Below are positions 1 to 7,244 of a stretch of 33,162 nt of DNA, in pieces. Positions within the stretch are counted from its first letter, which is position 1, and each line of letters opens with the position of its first letter. Under the pieces are notes generated by a model. It had not been told where the DNA came from. It ran no database searches and worked only from the letters and a program-made list of their open reading frames with translations. The position numbers and the translations under genes were made by a program. Source of the DNA: an uncultured Bacillota bacterium (GTDB lineage: Bacteria > Bacillota > Clostridia > Christensenellales > Borkfalkiaceae); contig CASDTU010000054.1 in assembly GCA_949283775.1 (NCBI GenBank), positions 1-33,162 on the forward strand, given 5' to 3'.

Positions 1-325
1 TCGCGCGGGATACGGCGGCGGAAGAATAAAAATCGCAGGGCTTTGGAGGCTGTGAAACATAGATCGGAATTGCGCCGAGCGCATACAACGTTTCCGCCAA
101 AATTTCCAGATGCTCCATTTCCGTCAGACCGATCCGAAACAGCGTATCCGCCGTTTTTTCCTGCCCGATCCCGTTAAAGATCGTACTTTGAAAGCTGTAC
201 TGCAAAATTGCCGTCATTTCGCTCTTGGCGTCCGCATAAGCGAGCGAAATGATCCGCGCACTCTCCTCATCCGCACTAAGCCCCTTCGTTCCCGGATAGG
301 GCAATTCAACTCGAAGTCCTTCCAT
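1..325 (-). CDS. Ferritin-like domain protein (3' part outside window)
   Basis: The ATG at 325 follows a good Shine-Dalgarno (GAGGTG, about 6 nt away) and the frame stays open to the left edge, giving 108 residues of an incomplete protein. It begins MEGLRVELPYPGTKG and continues with a helical segment containing SEMTAILQY and TEMEHLEIL. The spaced Glu residues and the E-x-x-H motif are the usual carboxylate/His ligands of a four-helix di-iron or di-manganese site. The VELPYP opening is, as I recall, typical of a clostridial ferritin-like/manganese-catalase-related family of roughly 180-200 residues. The likely role is metal storage or peroxide handling, but this is inferred from the fold only. 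The missing C-terminal helices prevent a firmer choice. Confidence 0.75.
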   Translation of the reverse strand, partial: MEGLRVELPYPGTKGLSADEESARIISLAYADAKSEMTAILQYSFQSTIFNGIGQEKTADTLFRIGLTEMEHLEILAETLYALGAIPIYVSQPPKPCDFYSSAAVSRA

Positions 326-348
326 AAACACACCTCACGTTTTTTATC

Positions 349-354
349 ATTATA
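349..354 (-). promoter_or_regulatory. -10 element upstream of ferritin-like gene
   Basis: A perfect TATAAT lies on the minus strand 24 nt ahead of the ATG at 325. No convincing -35 hexamer is found at 16-18 nt spacing, so this is only a candidate promoter. Confidence 0.35.
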
Positions 355-442
355 TGGTAAAAACGAAAGGTGCGTGACTCTTTTGGCTGTATTCTCCAAT
401 GTTTATGAGCTCTGTATCCCTTGCTAAAACGCTTCGGCATAG

Positions 443-483
443 AAAAAGGCAGGCGCTTTTTTCAACACAGCGCCCGCCTTTTT
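443..483 (-). terminator. Rho-independent terminator after acpP
   Basis: An inverted repeat pairs AAAAAGGCAGGCGC (443-456) with GCGCCCGCCTTTTT (470-483), one mismatch, 13-nt loop. Read on the minus strand it lies 6 nt past the acpP stop and ends in five T residues. Confidence 0.8.
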
Positions 484-488
484 ATCCG

Positions 489-716
489 TTATTTATTGAT
501 TTTTTCGATCATTTCAACGATATCCTTGACCGTCTTGACGTTTGCGATGTCGTCTTCCGGAATGGAGACACCGTAGTCGTCTTCCAGAGAGATCAGAAGT
601 TCCACGACGTCCAGCGAATCCGCTCCCAAATCCTTGACGACGTCGCTTTCCATTGTTATTTTATCCGGCGAAAGGTTCAACTGCTTCGCGAGCATGGCGC
701 GCACTTTTTCAAACAT
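489..716 (-). CDS. acpP: Acyl carrier protein
   Basis: This 75-residue acidic protein has the size and helical pattern of ACP and carries the phosphopantetheine attachment motif LGADSLDVVEL, whose Ser (near residue 36) receives the 4'-phosphopantetheine arm. It carries growing acyl chains in cytoplasmic type II fatty acid synthesis. The ATG follows a textbook AGGAGG at 8-nt spacing. It has its own near-consensus promoter in the 59-bp gap after tex and its own terminator, so it is a monocistronic unit that does not depend on a fab cluster; no other fatty-acid gene is visible here. An ACP dedicated to another pathway cannot be excluded, but the sequence looks like the housekeeping form. Confidence 0.95.
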   Translation of the reverse strand: MFEKVRAMLAKQLNLSPDKITMESDVVKDLGADSLDVVELLISLEDDYGVSIPEDDIANVKTVKDIVEMIEKINK

Positions 717-742
717 ATCATTATCCTCCTGCGTTTGTCTTT

Positions 743-771
743 ATTTTACTAAAAATGAAAACCTCTGTCAA
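743..771 (-). promoter_or_regulatory. Sigma-A promoter of acpP
   Basis: Minus-strand TTGACA (766-771), 17-bp spacer, TAAAAT (743-748). It fits exactly between the tex stop at 776 and the acpP ATG at 716. Confidence 0.8.
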
Positions 772-775
772 TCTA

Positions 776-2980
776 TTACTGCGCTTTTGCCGCCGCTTTT
801 TTCTTGACAGCCGGATTTTTCATCGTAAGACCGATGCGGTTCTTCTTTACGTCGACGTCCTTTACCCAAACGGTGACTCTCTGTCCCACTTCCAAAACGT
901 CGGAAGGATGCCGGATATACCGATCGGTAATCTCCGACAGGTGCACGAGTCCGTCCTGGTGCACGCCGATATCCACAAATGCGCCGAAGTCTACTACGTT
1001 TCGCACCGTGCCCGTCAGTTCCATGCCCGGAACAAGGTCGTTGATATCCATGATATCCTGCCGCAGCACGGGCTTGGGAAGGCTGTCGCGGATATCCCTG
1101 CCCGGTTTGATGATCTCCGCAACGATATCGTTGAGCGTAGGCACGTCCAGCCCCGTCTCTTTCGCCGCTCTTTCCGCGCCGTATTCCCTGACTTTCGCGG
1201 GAAGTTCGCCGATACGGTTTTCCTTTACGTCTTCATCCGTATAGCCGAAAAGCTCGAGCAATTTTTCCGCCGCAGCATACGATTCGGGGTGAACCGCCGT
1301 GTTGTCCAATATATTTTTGCCGTCCGTGATGCGCAAAAATCCTGCGCACTGCGTAAACGCCTTTTCGCCGAGTTTGGGAACTTTCAAAATGTCCTTTCTG
1401 GATACAAATTTCCCGTTCTCTTCGCGATAGGTAACGATATTTTTCGCGATGCCCGCGTTGAGCCCCGCAACGTATTTCAAGAGTGAAACGCTGGCGGTGT
1501 TGAGGTCTACGCCGACGCTGTTGACGCAATCTTCCAATACGCCGGAAAGCACGCTGTCCAAACGCTTTTTGTCCATATCGTGCTGATACTGCCCCACGCC
1601 GATGGATTTCGGGTCGATTTTAATCAGCTCCGCGAGCGGATCCTGCAAGCGGCGGGCAATGGAGACTGCGCTCCGTTCCGCCACGTCGTAATCGGGGAAT
1701 TCTTCCGCGCCGAGAGGGCTCGCCGAATACACGGACGCACCAGCCTCCGACACGACGATATACGCCACTTCGCGCCCCGTCTCTTCCTTGATCTCCTTGA
1801 TCATTTCCGCAACGAAAATTTCGCTCTCTTTCGATGCCGTTCCGTTGCCGATGGAAATGATGTCGACGTTGTACTTTGCGATCAGCGCTTTGAGAGTCGC
1901 CTTCGCGGCGTCGATATTCTGCTTCGGACCGGGCGTCGGATAGACCACCGTCTTATCCAAGACTTTGCCCGTCTCGTCCACGACCGCGATTTTGCAGCCG
2001 GTACGATACGCGGGATCCAATCCCAACGTAATTTTATCCTTCACGGGCGGCTGCATCAAGAGAGGCTTCAAGTTCACTTCAAACATCTTGATCGCCTGCT
2101 CGCTCGCGCTCTCCGTCAGCGCCGCGCGGATCTCGCGCTCGATCGAAGGATAGATGAGGCGCTCATAACTATCGTCCACCGCCTCTTTGACGAGCGCCGT
2201 GCTTTCGCCGCCGTCTTTGAGATAGGATGCGCCCGTTATGCGCTTTGCGATATCCTCGTTGAACGTCACTTTGACTTTCAAAAATCCTTCTTTTTCGCCG
2301 CGGTTGACAGCTAAGACGCGGTGGCTCTTGATCTCCGCCACGCTTTCGCTGTAATCGGCATACATCTCATACGTCTTCGCTTCATCTTTGTCGGCGTTGA
2401 CCAATTTCGTCTCGATCTCGCCGTTTTTCATGAACAGATTGCGCAGTTTTTTGCGAACGTTCGCATCGTCCGATACGATCTCCGCTATGATATCCTTCGC
2501 GCCCGCGATCGCTTCGTCCGCCGTGGCTACGCCCTTTTCCTCGTCCACGTACTTTTCCGCTTCCGCACGCACGTCGGCGTTTTTATCCTGCGCGAGAATA
2601 AAATCTGCCAGCGGCTGCAAGCCCTTCTCGATCGCCACGCTCGCGCGCGTCTTCTTCTTTTGTTTGTAAGGACGGTAAATATCCTCCACTTCGGTCAGCG
2701 TCGTCGCCGCATCCAATGCCTTTTGGATGTCTTCCGTCATTTTCCCCTGCTCGGTGATCGATTTTGCCACCTCTTCCTTGCGCTTTTCCAAATTCCGCAG
2801 ATACAAAAGGCGGTCGTTGAATTCACGCAGTACCTGATCGTCGCAGCTGCCCGTCATCTCCTTGCGGTACCGCGCAATAAACGGGATCGTGTTTCCCTCG
2901 TCGATCAGATTGATAATGTTCTGAGCCCTGTCCTCTCTGATGGACGGAAATTCTTCCGTCAGCTTCTTTAAAATGTCCAT
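776..2980 (-). CDS. tex: Tex family S1 RNA-binding protein
   Basis: This 734-residue protein matches the Tex/Spt6-like family (usually 700-780 residues). The N-terminal helical region contains IPFIARYRKEMTG. A YqgF/RNase H-like segment follows with GLDPAYRTGCKIAVVD, then helix-hairpin-helix repeats, and a C-terminal S1 domain with GTVRNVVDFGAFVDIG. Tex proteins bind nucleic acid and affect transcription and stress tolerance; the mechanism is not well defined. I chose the ATG at 2980 (MDILKKL) because GGAG sits about 8 nt upstream and family alignment starts there. An upstream TTG at 3022 lacks a ribosome site. It follows the AlkD-like gene by 79 bp and may be partly co-transcribed with it. 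Confidence 0.95.
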   Translation of the reverse strand: MDILKKLTEEFPSIREDRAQNIINLIDEGNTIPFIARYRKEMTGSCDDQVLREFNDRLLYLRNLEKRKEEVAKSITEQGKMTEDIQKALDAATTLTEVEDIYRPYKQKKKTRASVAIEKGLQPLADFILAQDKNADVRAEAEKYVDEEKGVATADEAIAGAKDIIAEIVSDDANVRKKLRNLFMKNGEIETKLVNADKDEAKTYEMYADYSESVAEIKSHRVLAVNRGEKEGFLKVKVTFNEDIAKRITGASYLKDGGESTALVKEAVDDSYERLIYPSIEREIRAALTESASEQAIKMFEVNLKPLLMQPPVKDKITLGLDPAYRTGCKIAVVDETGKVLDKTVVYPTPGPKQNIDAAKATLKALIAKYNVDIISIGNGTASKESEIFVAEMIKEIKEETGREVAYIVVSEAGASVYSASPLGAEEFPDYDVAERSAVSIARRLQDPLAELIKIDPKSIGVGQYQHDMDKKRLDSVLSGVLEDCVNSVGVDLNTASVSLLKYVAGLNAGIAKNIVTYREENGKFVSRKDILKVPKLGEKAFTQCAGFLRITDGKNILDNTAVHPESYAAAEKLLELFGYTDEDVKENRIGELPAKVREYGAERAAKETGLDVPTLNDIVAEIIKPGRDIRDSLPKPVLRQDIMDINDLVPGMELTGTVRNVVDFGAFVDIGVHQDGLVHLSEITDRYIRHPSDVLEVGQRVTVWVKDVDVKKNRIGLTMKNPAVKKKAAAKAQ

Positions 2981-3034
2981 ATACTCTCCGTCAAGATTCT
3001 TCTTGCTTTTTGCCTCTTTCAAAGCATTGACAAT

Positions 3035-3063
3035 ATTGTATCACACTTTTTACAGTTTTTCAT
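3035..3063 (-). promoter_or_regulatory. Possible weak promoter of tex
   Basis: Minus-strand ATGAAA (3058-3063), 17-bp spacer, TACAAT (3035-3040). The -35 overlaps the stop codon of the upstream gene, and the -35 match is only moderate. Confidence 0.3.
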
Positions 3064-3758
3064 CCGTTTTTCAAAGATTTCAAAAAATTTTTTTGCTCCT
3101 GCGTCAGCCGAAAACTTTCCCGCGCCTTTGTGATCGCTTTGGCTTTCGTCCGCGCATCCAGCATTCCTGTCTTTAAATATTGTACCCCGTCTTCATAAAA
3201 TTTGACAAGTACTTCCGCCAAGAGCCACGCCGCCCCCATATACGTATAGTACGGGCGCGTGTCGACGATATCGAGCGCGCGGAAAATGACGGGCAGACAG
3301 CTTTTTTCCATATAGCAGCCGAGTAAAAGGATCAAGGCAAACCGCTGCGAAAATTCCGTACCGCGATCTAAATATTTTTGTATTTCGGGCAAAAACTCCT
3401 CGCGGTGTTTTTTGAAAACTTTGAGCGTACTGCAAAAAAGATCGCATACCGCCCATCCGTCCAAAATCGGCACGCAGCTTCCAATCAGAGACACGAGCCG
3501 CGCATACGGCACCTTTTCGTATCCGACGCAAAGGCATTTTAAAAGGCGGACCTCATAGACCTCGTTCGGAAAAGAAAAAAGCGCGTCAAACGAAAAATCC
3601 TCCTGTTTTAAAAACTCCTTTGCGTACGCGCGAAGAAGCGGCGTGCGCACGCCGATGCTCGATCCGGACGGCACATTGACGATGCGTTCATTGAAAAGGC
3701 GGAATTTTTCATCCTTTCTCTCTCTCAGTTCTTCCAAAACCTGTTCGTACGTCTTCAT
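3060..3758 (-). CDS. DNA alkylation repair protein, AlkD-like
   Basis: The 232-residue all-helical protein belongs to the AlkC/AlkD HEAT-like repeat DNA glycosylases, which remove alkylated purines without base flipping. Visible family features are the repeat segment around GWAVCDLF (Trp102 and Asp106, in the region holding the catalytic Asp of AlkD) and PYYTYMGAAWLLAE, which resembles the family YVRMMAAWLLA stretch. The ribosome site is GGGGAG but about 12 nt from the ATG, longer than usual. It lies 187 bp downstream of another base-excision glycosylase on the same strand, which supports a repair role. The substrate is inferred from the family only. Confidence 0.85.
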   Translation of the reverse strand: MKTYEQVLEELRERKDEKFRLFNERIVNVPSGSSIGVRTPLLRAYAKEFLKQEDFSFDALFSFPNEVYEVRLLKCLCVGYEKVPYARLVSLIGSCVPILDGWAVCDLFCSTLKVFKKHREEFLPEIQKYLDRGTEFSQRFALILLLGCYMEKSCLPVIFRALDIVDTRPYYTYMGAAWLLAEVLVKFYEDGVQYLKTGMLDARTKAKAITKARESFRLTQEQKNFLKSLKNG

Positions 3759-3945
3759 GTTCGTATCTGTTCTCCCCGTGTTTCTTCTGTCCCTTTATTT
3801 TTTATCCTTCCGATCAAAAACCGCGGCCCCCTTTTTTTGCTCCGATATGTACCGGCTTTTTCGGCGCTCTGTATTTCCTATCCGTACATTTCCTCAAACG
3901 TAATTTTCTTTGACGAAAAACGACCGCTTCCCATCTTCATCCGCG

Positions 3946-4437
3946 TTAGAGTTTTTCCATCCCAAAGATGTCTGCGAGCGCCTTGCGCCAGATTTTTTCG
4001 TCGTAGCGCACGTTTGCGGGGCTTGTGGAGGGCATCAGCGCGTACGGAAACGAAGAGTCCTTATACTTTTCGCAAAAAACCGAATACGCCTTCGTTCCGT
4101 TGAGCAAGATCTTTTCGATCGGCGAAAAGGACAGCACCCTTTCAATCTGTGCTATTTCATATTTTTTGATGCTCGCATCGGCAGAACCTTCGATCTCGCA
4201 CGACTGCACGATATCCCAAAGCGCAATCTTTTTTTCCGTCAGAAACCGCTTTTTCTCCTCCGTCGAATCTTTTACCCTTTCGCCGAAAAAGCCGAACAGC
4301 ATTTTCCAAAAACGGTTTTGCTTGTTTCCGTAATAAAAATCCACCTTTCGGCTCTGCACGGAAGGAAAACTGCCGAGAATCAACACCCGGCTGTCAAAGT
4401 TATAAAACGGCGCAAAGCCAATTACTTTTTCTGCCAT
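3946..4437 (-). CDS. DNA-deoxyinosine / mismatch glycosylase, Mug family
   Basis: The 163-residue protein has the uracil-DNA glycosylase superfamily fold as in the Mug/HDG group (COG3663). Motif 1 appears as LGSFPSVQSR (about 21-30), followed by YYGNKQNRFW, and the C-terminal DNA-intercalating loop appears as STSPANVRY (about 137-145). Members annotated as DNA-deoxyinosine glycosylase excise deaminated bases such as hypoxanthine or uracil. The start is well supported by AGGAGG 5 nt before the ATG. A consensus promoter lies just upstream. The exact base specificity is not readable from sequence. Confidence 0.88.
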   Translation of the reverse strand: MAEKVIGFAPFYNFDSRVLILGSFPSVQSRKVDFYYGNKQNRFWKMLFGFFGERVKDSTEEKKRFLTEKKIALWDIVQSCEIEGSADASIKKYEIAQIERVLSFSPIEKILLNGTKAYSVFCEKYKDSSFPYALMPSTSPANVRYDEKIWRKALADIFGMEKL

Positions 4438-4494
4438 TTTTCCTCCTAAAACGCAACAGTTTGTGCTGCTCGCAAAAGCGGCCTGCTACAAATC

Positions 4495-4523
4495 AGTATA
4501 CTATCCTTTTCCGCCTGTGTCAA
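4495..4523 (-). promoter_or_regulatory. Sigma-A promoter of the Mug-type glycosylase
   Basis: Minus-strand TTGACA (4518-4523), 17-bp spacer, TATACT (4495-4500), 58 nt ahead of the ATG at 4437. Confidence 0.8.
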
Positions 4524-4602
4524 CTTATCAAAATCAAGTCAGAAATTCAAGGCAAAGTTTCAAAGCAAACGATGCGCGCAGGACAGTACGGCAAACGATG
4601 AG

Positions 4603-4632
4603 AAAAAAAATCGGCGCAAAAAACTGCGCCGA
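4603..4632 (-). terminator. Rho-independent terminator after the M16 protease
   Basis: Perfect 8-bp stem TCGGCGCA (4611-4618) with TGCGCCGA (4625-4632), 6-nt loop, followed on the minus strand by eight T residues. It is about 80 nt past the protease stop. Confidence 0.8.
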
Positions 4633-4712
4633 AACAAAAAACTGCGTTCGCCCGTCTTGTCCCTCCTGAAAAGCGCACTCCCTTACAAAAGAAAGACAAG
4701 GTCTGCTAAACG

Positions 4713-5954
4713 TTAAATTTTCAAAGGTTTTTTCACCTTCCCGACAATGGACGCCGCCATATCCGCTCTGTTGAAATTGAGAGAGAGCGCCCTTTCGCAG
4801 TCTTCCATCGTCATCGCGTCGATGTCCCGAACGCGCTTTTCAAGGTCTAATACGGCATCGTTATACAGCATATATTTTCCATATGCGATCATCTGCGAGG
4901 CAGTATTTTCCTGCGCTAAAATCACGGCGGATTTCACCTGTTCTTTGCCGCGCAGAAATTCGTCCTTCGTAAACTTTTCGCGGCAAAAATCGTCGATCGT
5001 TTCAAAGATCGCATCCTGCGCCTTGTCGACGTTGGCAGGATTAACGCCCGCATACACCGTCAAAAGTCCGCCTTCGGTAAAGGAAGAAATATACGAATAG
5101 ACCGTATACGCGAGCCCTAACTGCTCCCGCACTTTTTGAAAGAGTCTTGAACTCATTCCGCCGCCCGCGATCGTGTTGACGACCTGCGCCGCGTCCGCCA
5201 AAGGATCTTCCCTGCGAAGGGAAGGATACGCAAACGCAATATGCGCCTGTTCGATCTCTTTATACTTATAAAGGCTCGCGCGCTGCAATGCGATCGGCTT
5301 TTTGCGGGAAGAAAACTCGCGCTTTTTCAAAGCATTTTCAAAATTTTGCAAAACCAGCTCTTGCGCCTGCTTTTCATCGATATTCCCCGCAAACGAAATC
5401 ACGATGTTTTCGGGATTGTAGCGCTCTTCGATATACCCGAGCAGATCGCCGCGCGTAAAGCCCCTTACGTTCTCGGCCGGGCCCAAAATCGTCCTGCCGT
5501 ACCCCTCTTTTCCGAAATATGCCTCCGCCAAAACGTCCAGACAAAGATCGTCGGGCGTATCCTCCGTCATGGCGATCTCTTCGCAGACGACCCCCTTTTC
5601 CCTGTCCATTTCCTCTTCCGGAAACACGGAATGGAGCACAAAATCGGATAAGATCTCAAAGGCCTCTCCCGCATGATCGGACGTGCTCTTTGCATAATAA
5701 CAAGTGATGTCTTTGGACGTGAACGCATTGACCTGCGCGCCGATGCGATCCATCGCGTCCGATATCTCAAAGGCGTTGCGCTTTTTTGTGCCTTTGAACA
5801 TCATATGCTCGATAAAATGCGATATCCCGTTTTCCTTCTCCGTTTCAAAACATGAACCCGTTCCGACCAATACCCCCATGCTCACCGACAAGAGACCGTC
5901 GATCTTCTTTACTACCATCCGAAGTCCGCTCGGAAATTTTTTACTGTATGTCAT
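4713..5954 (-). CDS. M16 family zinc metallopeptidase (processing-peptidase-like)
   Basis: This 413-residue protein has the inverted zinc motif HFIEH (His46, Glu49, His50) and a second Glu ligand about 76 residues later (Glu126 in GVVCEEIAMTED), exactly as in the M16B/mitochondrial-processing-peptidase group. The C-terminal half carries the non-catalytic M16 domain, including the GGGMSSRLFQ motif. It has no signal peptide, so it is probably cytoplasmic. I chose the ATG at 5954 (MTYSKKFPSG) because GGAGG lies 5-6 nt upstream; the longer open frame to 6116 has no ribosome site and no family similarity. A deacetylase-like gene lies upstream, an order I recall from other Clostridia, often next to pnp. 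Confidence 0.93.
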   Translation of the reverse strand: MTYSKKFPSGLRMVVKKIDGLLSVSMGVLVGTGSCFETEKENGISHFIEHMMFKGTKKRNAFEISDAMDRIGAQVNAFTSKDITCYYAKSTSDHAGEAFEILSDFVLHSVFPEEEMDREKGVVCEEIAMTEDTPDDLCLDVLAEAYFGKEGYGRTILGPAENVRGFTRGDLLGYIEERYNPENIVISFAGNIDEKQAQELVLQNFENALKKREFSSRKKPIALQRASLYKYKEIEQAHIAFAYPSLRREDPLADAAQVVNTIAGGGMSSRLFQKVREQLGLAYTVYSYISSFTEGGLLTVYAGVNPANVDKAQDAIFETIDDFCREKFTKDEFLRGKEQVKSAVILAQENTASQMIAYGKYMLYNDAVLDLEKRVRDIDAMTMEDCERALSLNFNRADMAASIVGKVKKPLKI

Positions 5955-6027
5955 ACTTTCCTCCGTATGTAACCGCAAGTTCCGACCCGCTGAAAACAAG
6001 CCGAATCGTGCGCGTATTTTTTTTGCC

Positions 6028-6056
6028 ATTATACCATACTTTCCGCCGCTTTGAAA
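6028..6056 (-). promoter_or_regulatory. Probable promoter of the M16 protease
   Basis: Minus-strand perfect TATAAT (6028-6033) with a weak TTTCAA (6051-6056) at 17-bp spacing, 74 nt before the start codon. Confidence 0.5.
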
Positions 6057-6181
6057 GCGTTTGCCGCTCTCTCCGCTCCTTTTCTTTCCCGCCAAAGCGC
6101 TCCATCCCTGCCGCATTTTGCCGCAAAAGGCATCCTCTGCCGAAAAGCGCAGAGGGCGGCCCTTGCTCTCTTTTGGGAAAG

Positions 6182-6901
6182 TTACGCCTTTTCAATGCCG
6201 CTGATGTTGACAGACACCGGCACCTGCCGCAGATCTTTTTGCTTATAATGCTCTAAAACGGACGGAAGCGCCTTTGCCGTTTCTGCCGTGGGGTGCATTA
6301 AAATCAGATCACCGCCCATGCAGTTTTCGGTCGCACGGTCGTAAATCAGCGTCTGATCATGGTCGCGCCAATCGATGGTATCTTTCGACCACATGATCAC
6401 TTTGTACCCGAGCGCATCTGCCGCATCGACCGTATTTTCGCTGTATGCGCCCGAAGGAGGAGCAAACAGCGAAGGAGTAAACCCGGTAAGGCGGCGGCAA
6501 AGTTCGCCGCAAAGGCGGATCTCCTCCGCGTTCTGCTTATACGACAGCGTATCCTGATCCTTATGGAAATACCCGTGATTCCCCAGCTCATGCCCGCGCG
6601 CCACGATCTCGCGCAGCGTTTCGGTATGATCGTCCGCCCAGCTGCCGCCGATAAAAAAAGTCGCCTTGACCTGATATTCGTCCAAGGTATCCAAAATCGA
6701 AGGAAGGTGTTCCGTTCCCCAATACACGTTGAACATCAGAGAAACGTATTTACTGCTCTTGTTTCCGCTGTAATAGACGCGGTCGGAAAGTTTTCCCGCC
6801 GTGGACACGCCGGACGGAAAAAAGCAGACCGCCCCCACGACAAAGAGAAGTACGGCAAGACATACATTCGATACGATCGCGATTTTCGTGTTCCTCTCCA
6901 A
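6182..6901 (-). CDS. Polysaccharide-deacetylase-like membrane protein, atypical active site
   Basis: The 239-residue protein has one N-terminal membrane segment (about 8-28) and an extracytoplasmic NodB-type domain. Recognisable are VKATFFIGG, the zinc-binding pair in GNHGYFHKD (His109, His113), FAPPSGAY, MWSKDTIDW and the final LILMHP. The first motif, normally TFDD, reads MFNVYW, so the catalytic-base Asp is Asn58 and the metal-binding Asp is Val59. The Arg of motif 3 is Ala. Such NVYWG-type members occur in Clostridia, so this is probably a natural subfamily rather than local damage. Activity on peptidoglycan is therefore uncertain. It starts at TTG with AGAGGT about 9 nt away. Confidence 0.85.
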   Translation of the reverse strand: MERNTKIAIVSNVCLAVLLFVVGAVCFFPSGVSTAGKLSDRVYYSGNKSSKYVSLMFNVYWGTEHLPSILDTLDEYQVKATFFIGGSWADDHTETLREIVARGHELGNHGYFHKDQDTLSYKQNAEEIRLCGELCRRLTGFTPSLFAPPSGAYSENTVDAADALGYKVIMWSKDTIDWRDHDQTLIYDRATENCMGGDLILMHPTAETAKALPSVLEHYKQKDLRQVPVSVNISGIEKA

Positions 6902-6916
6902 TATCGTGTACCTCTT

Positions 6917-6940
6917 TTTTCAGAAAATACTGTCTGAAAA
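6917..6940. repeat. Inverted repeat TTTTCAGA-N8-TCTGAAAA, copy 1
   Basis: Perfect 8-bp arms at 6917-6924 and 6933-6940, about 16 nt upstream of the TTG start of the deacetylase-like gene. On RNA the hairpin would sit directly before its ribosome site. A second copy lies at 7088-7110. Confidence 0.55.
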
Positions 6941-7087
6941 CAAAAAGTTTTCCTTTCAATATATTCCGAAAAAAGAAAGTTTATGAAAATTTGTCCGCGT
7001 TGCCCTTCTCTTTTTTCACGCCGCAAACGGCTCCTTCCCCTTTGAACGCCTGTACTTTTCCGATGGTTCTGCTATTTTTTTCGCCTT

Positions 7088-7110
7088 TTTCAGATTTGTT
7101 CTTTCTGAAA
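7088..7110. repeat. Inverted repeat TTTCAGA-N9-TCTGAAA, copy 2
   Basis: Perfect 7-bp arms at 7088-7094 and 7104-7110. The arms match the copy at 6917-6940 but the loops differ, which suggests a protein-binding or RNA-structural motif rather than a recent duplication. Confidence 0.5.
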
Positions 7111-7130
7111 GTTTTTTAAACCGCACAGAA

Positions 7131-7241
7131 AAAAATCATTCAAGGATAAAAATCATCAAGGGAGTAGAAACGATCAAAGTGTCAGAAGAATCAAGAAAAT
7201 TGACCAGAACGCAAAAAGAATGAAGGGAAAACGATCAAAGC
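7131..7241. repeat. Degenerate ~18-bp tandem array just past the mutS2 stop
   Basis: Related units start near 7131, 7148, 7166 and 7184, with a further copy near 7227. Their shared pattern is roughly A-rich followed by ATCA(T/A)CAAG, for example AAAATCATCAAGG and GAAACGATCAAAG. The units are imperfect. Confidence 0.45.
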
Positions 7242-7244
7242 TAT

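Larger units (their letters stand above)
6902..7244. other. Gene-free leader between mutS2 and the deacetylase-like gene
   Basis: This 343-bp stretch has no credible ORF and no consensus promoter hexamers. It holds two copies of a TTTCAGA/TCTGAAA inverted repeat and a degenerate ~18-bp tandem array, listed separately. It is very rich in runs of T and A. Confidence 0.6.

Noticed and set aside
653..1486. Long plus-strand ORF of 277 codons antisense to tex
   Set aside because: It has no ribosome site or family similarity and mirrors the codon pattern of tex on the other strand. The same applies to long plus-strand frames over mutS2, the U32 gene and deoC.
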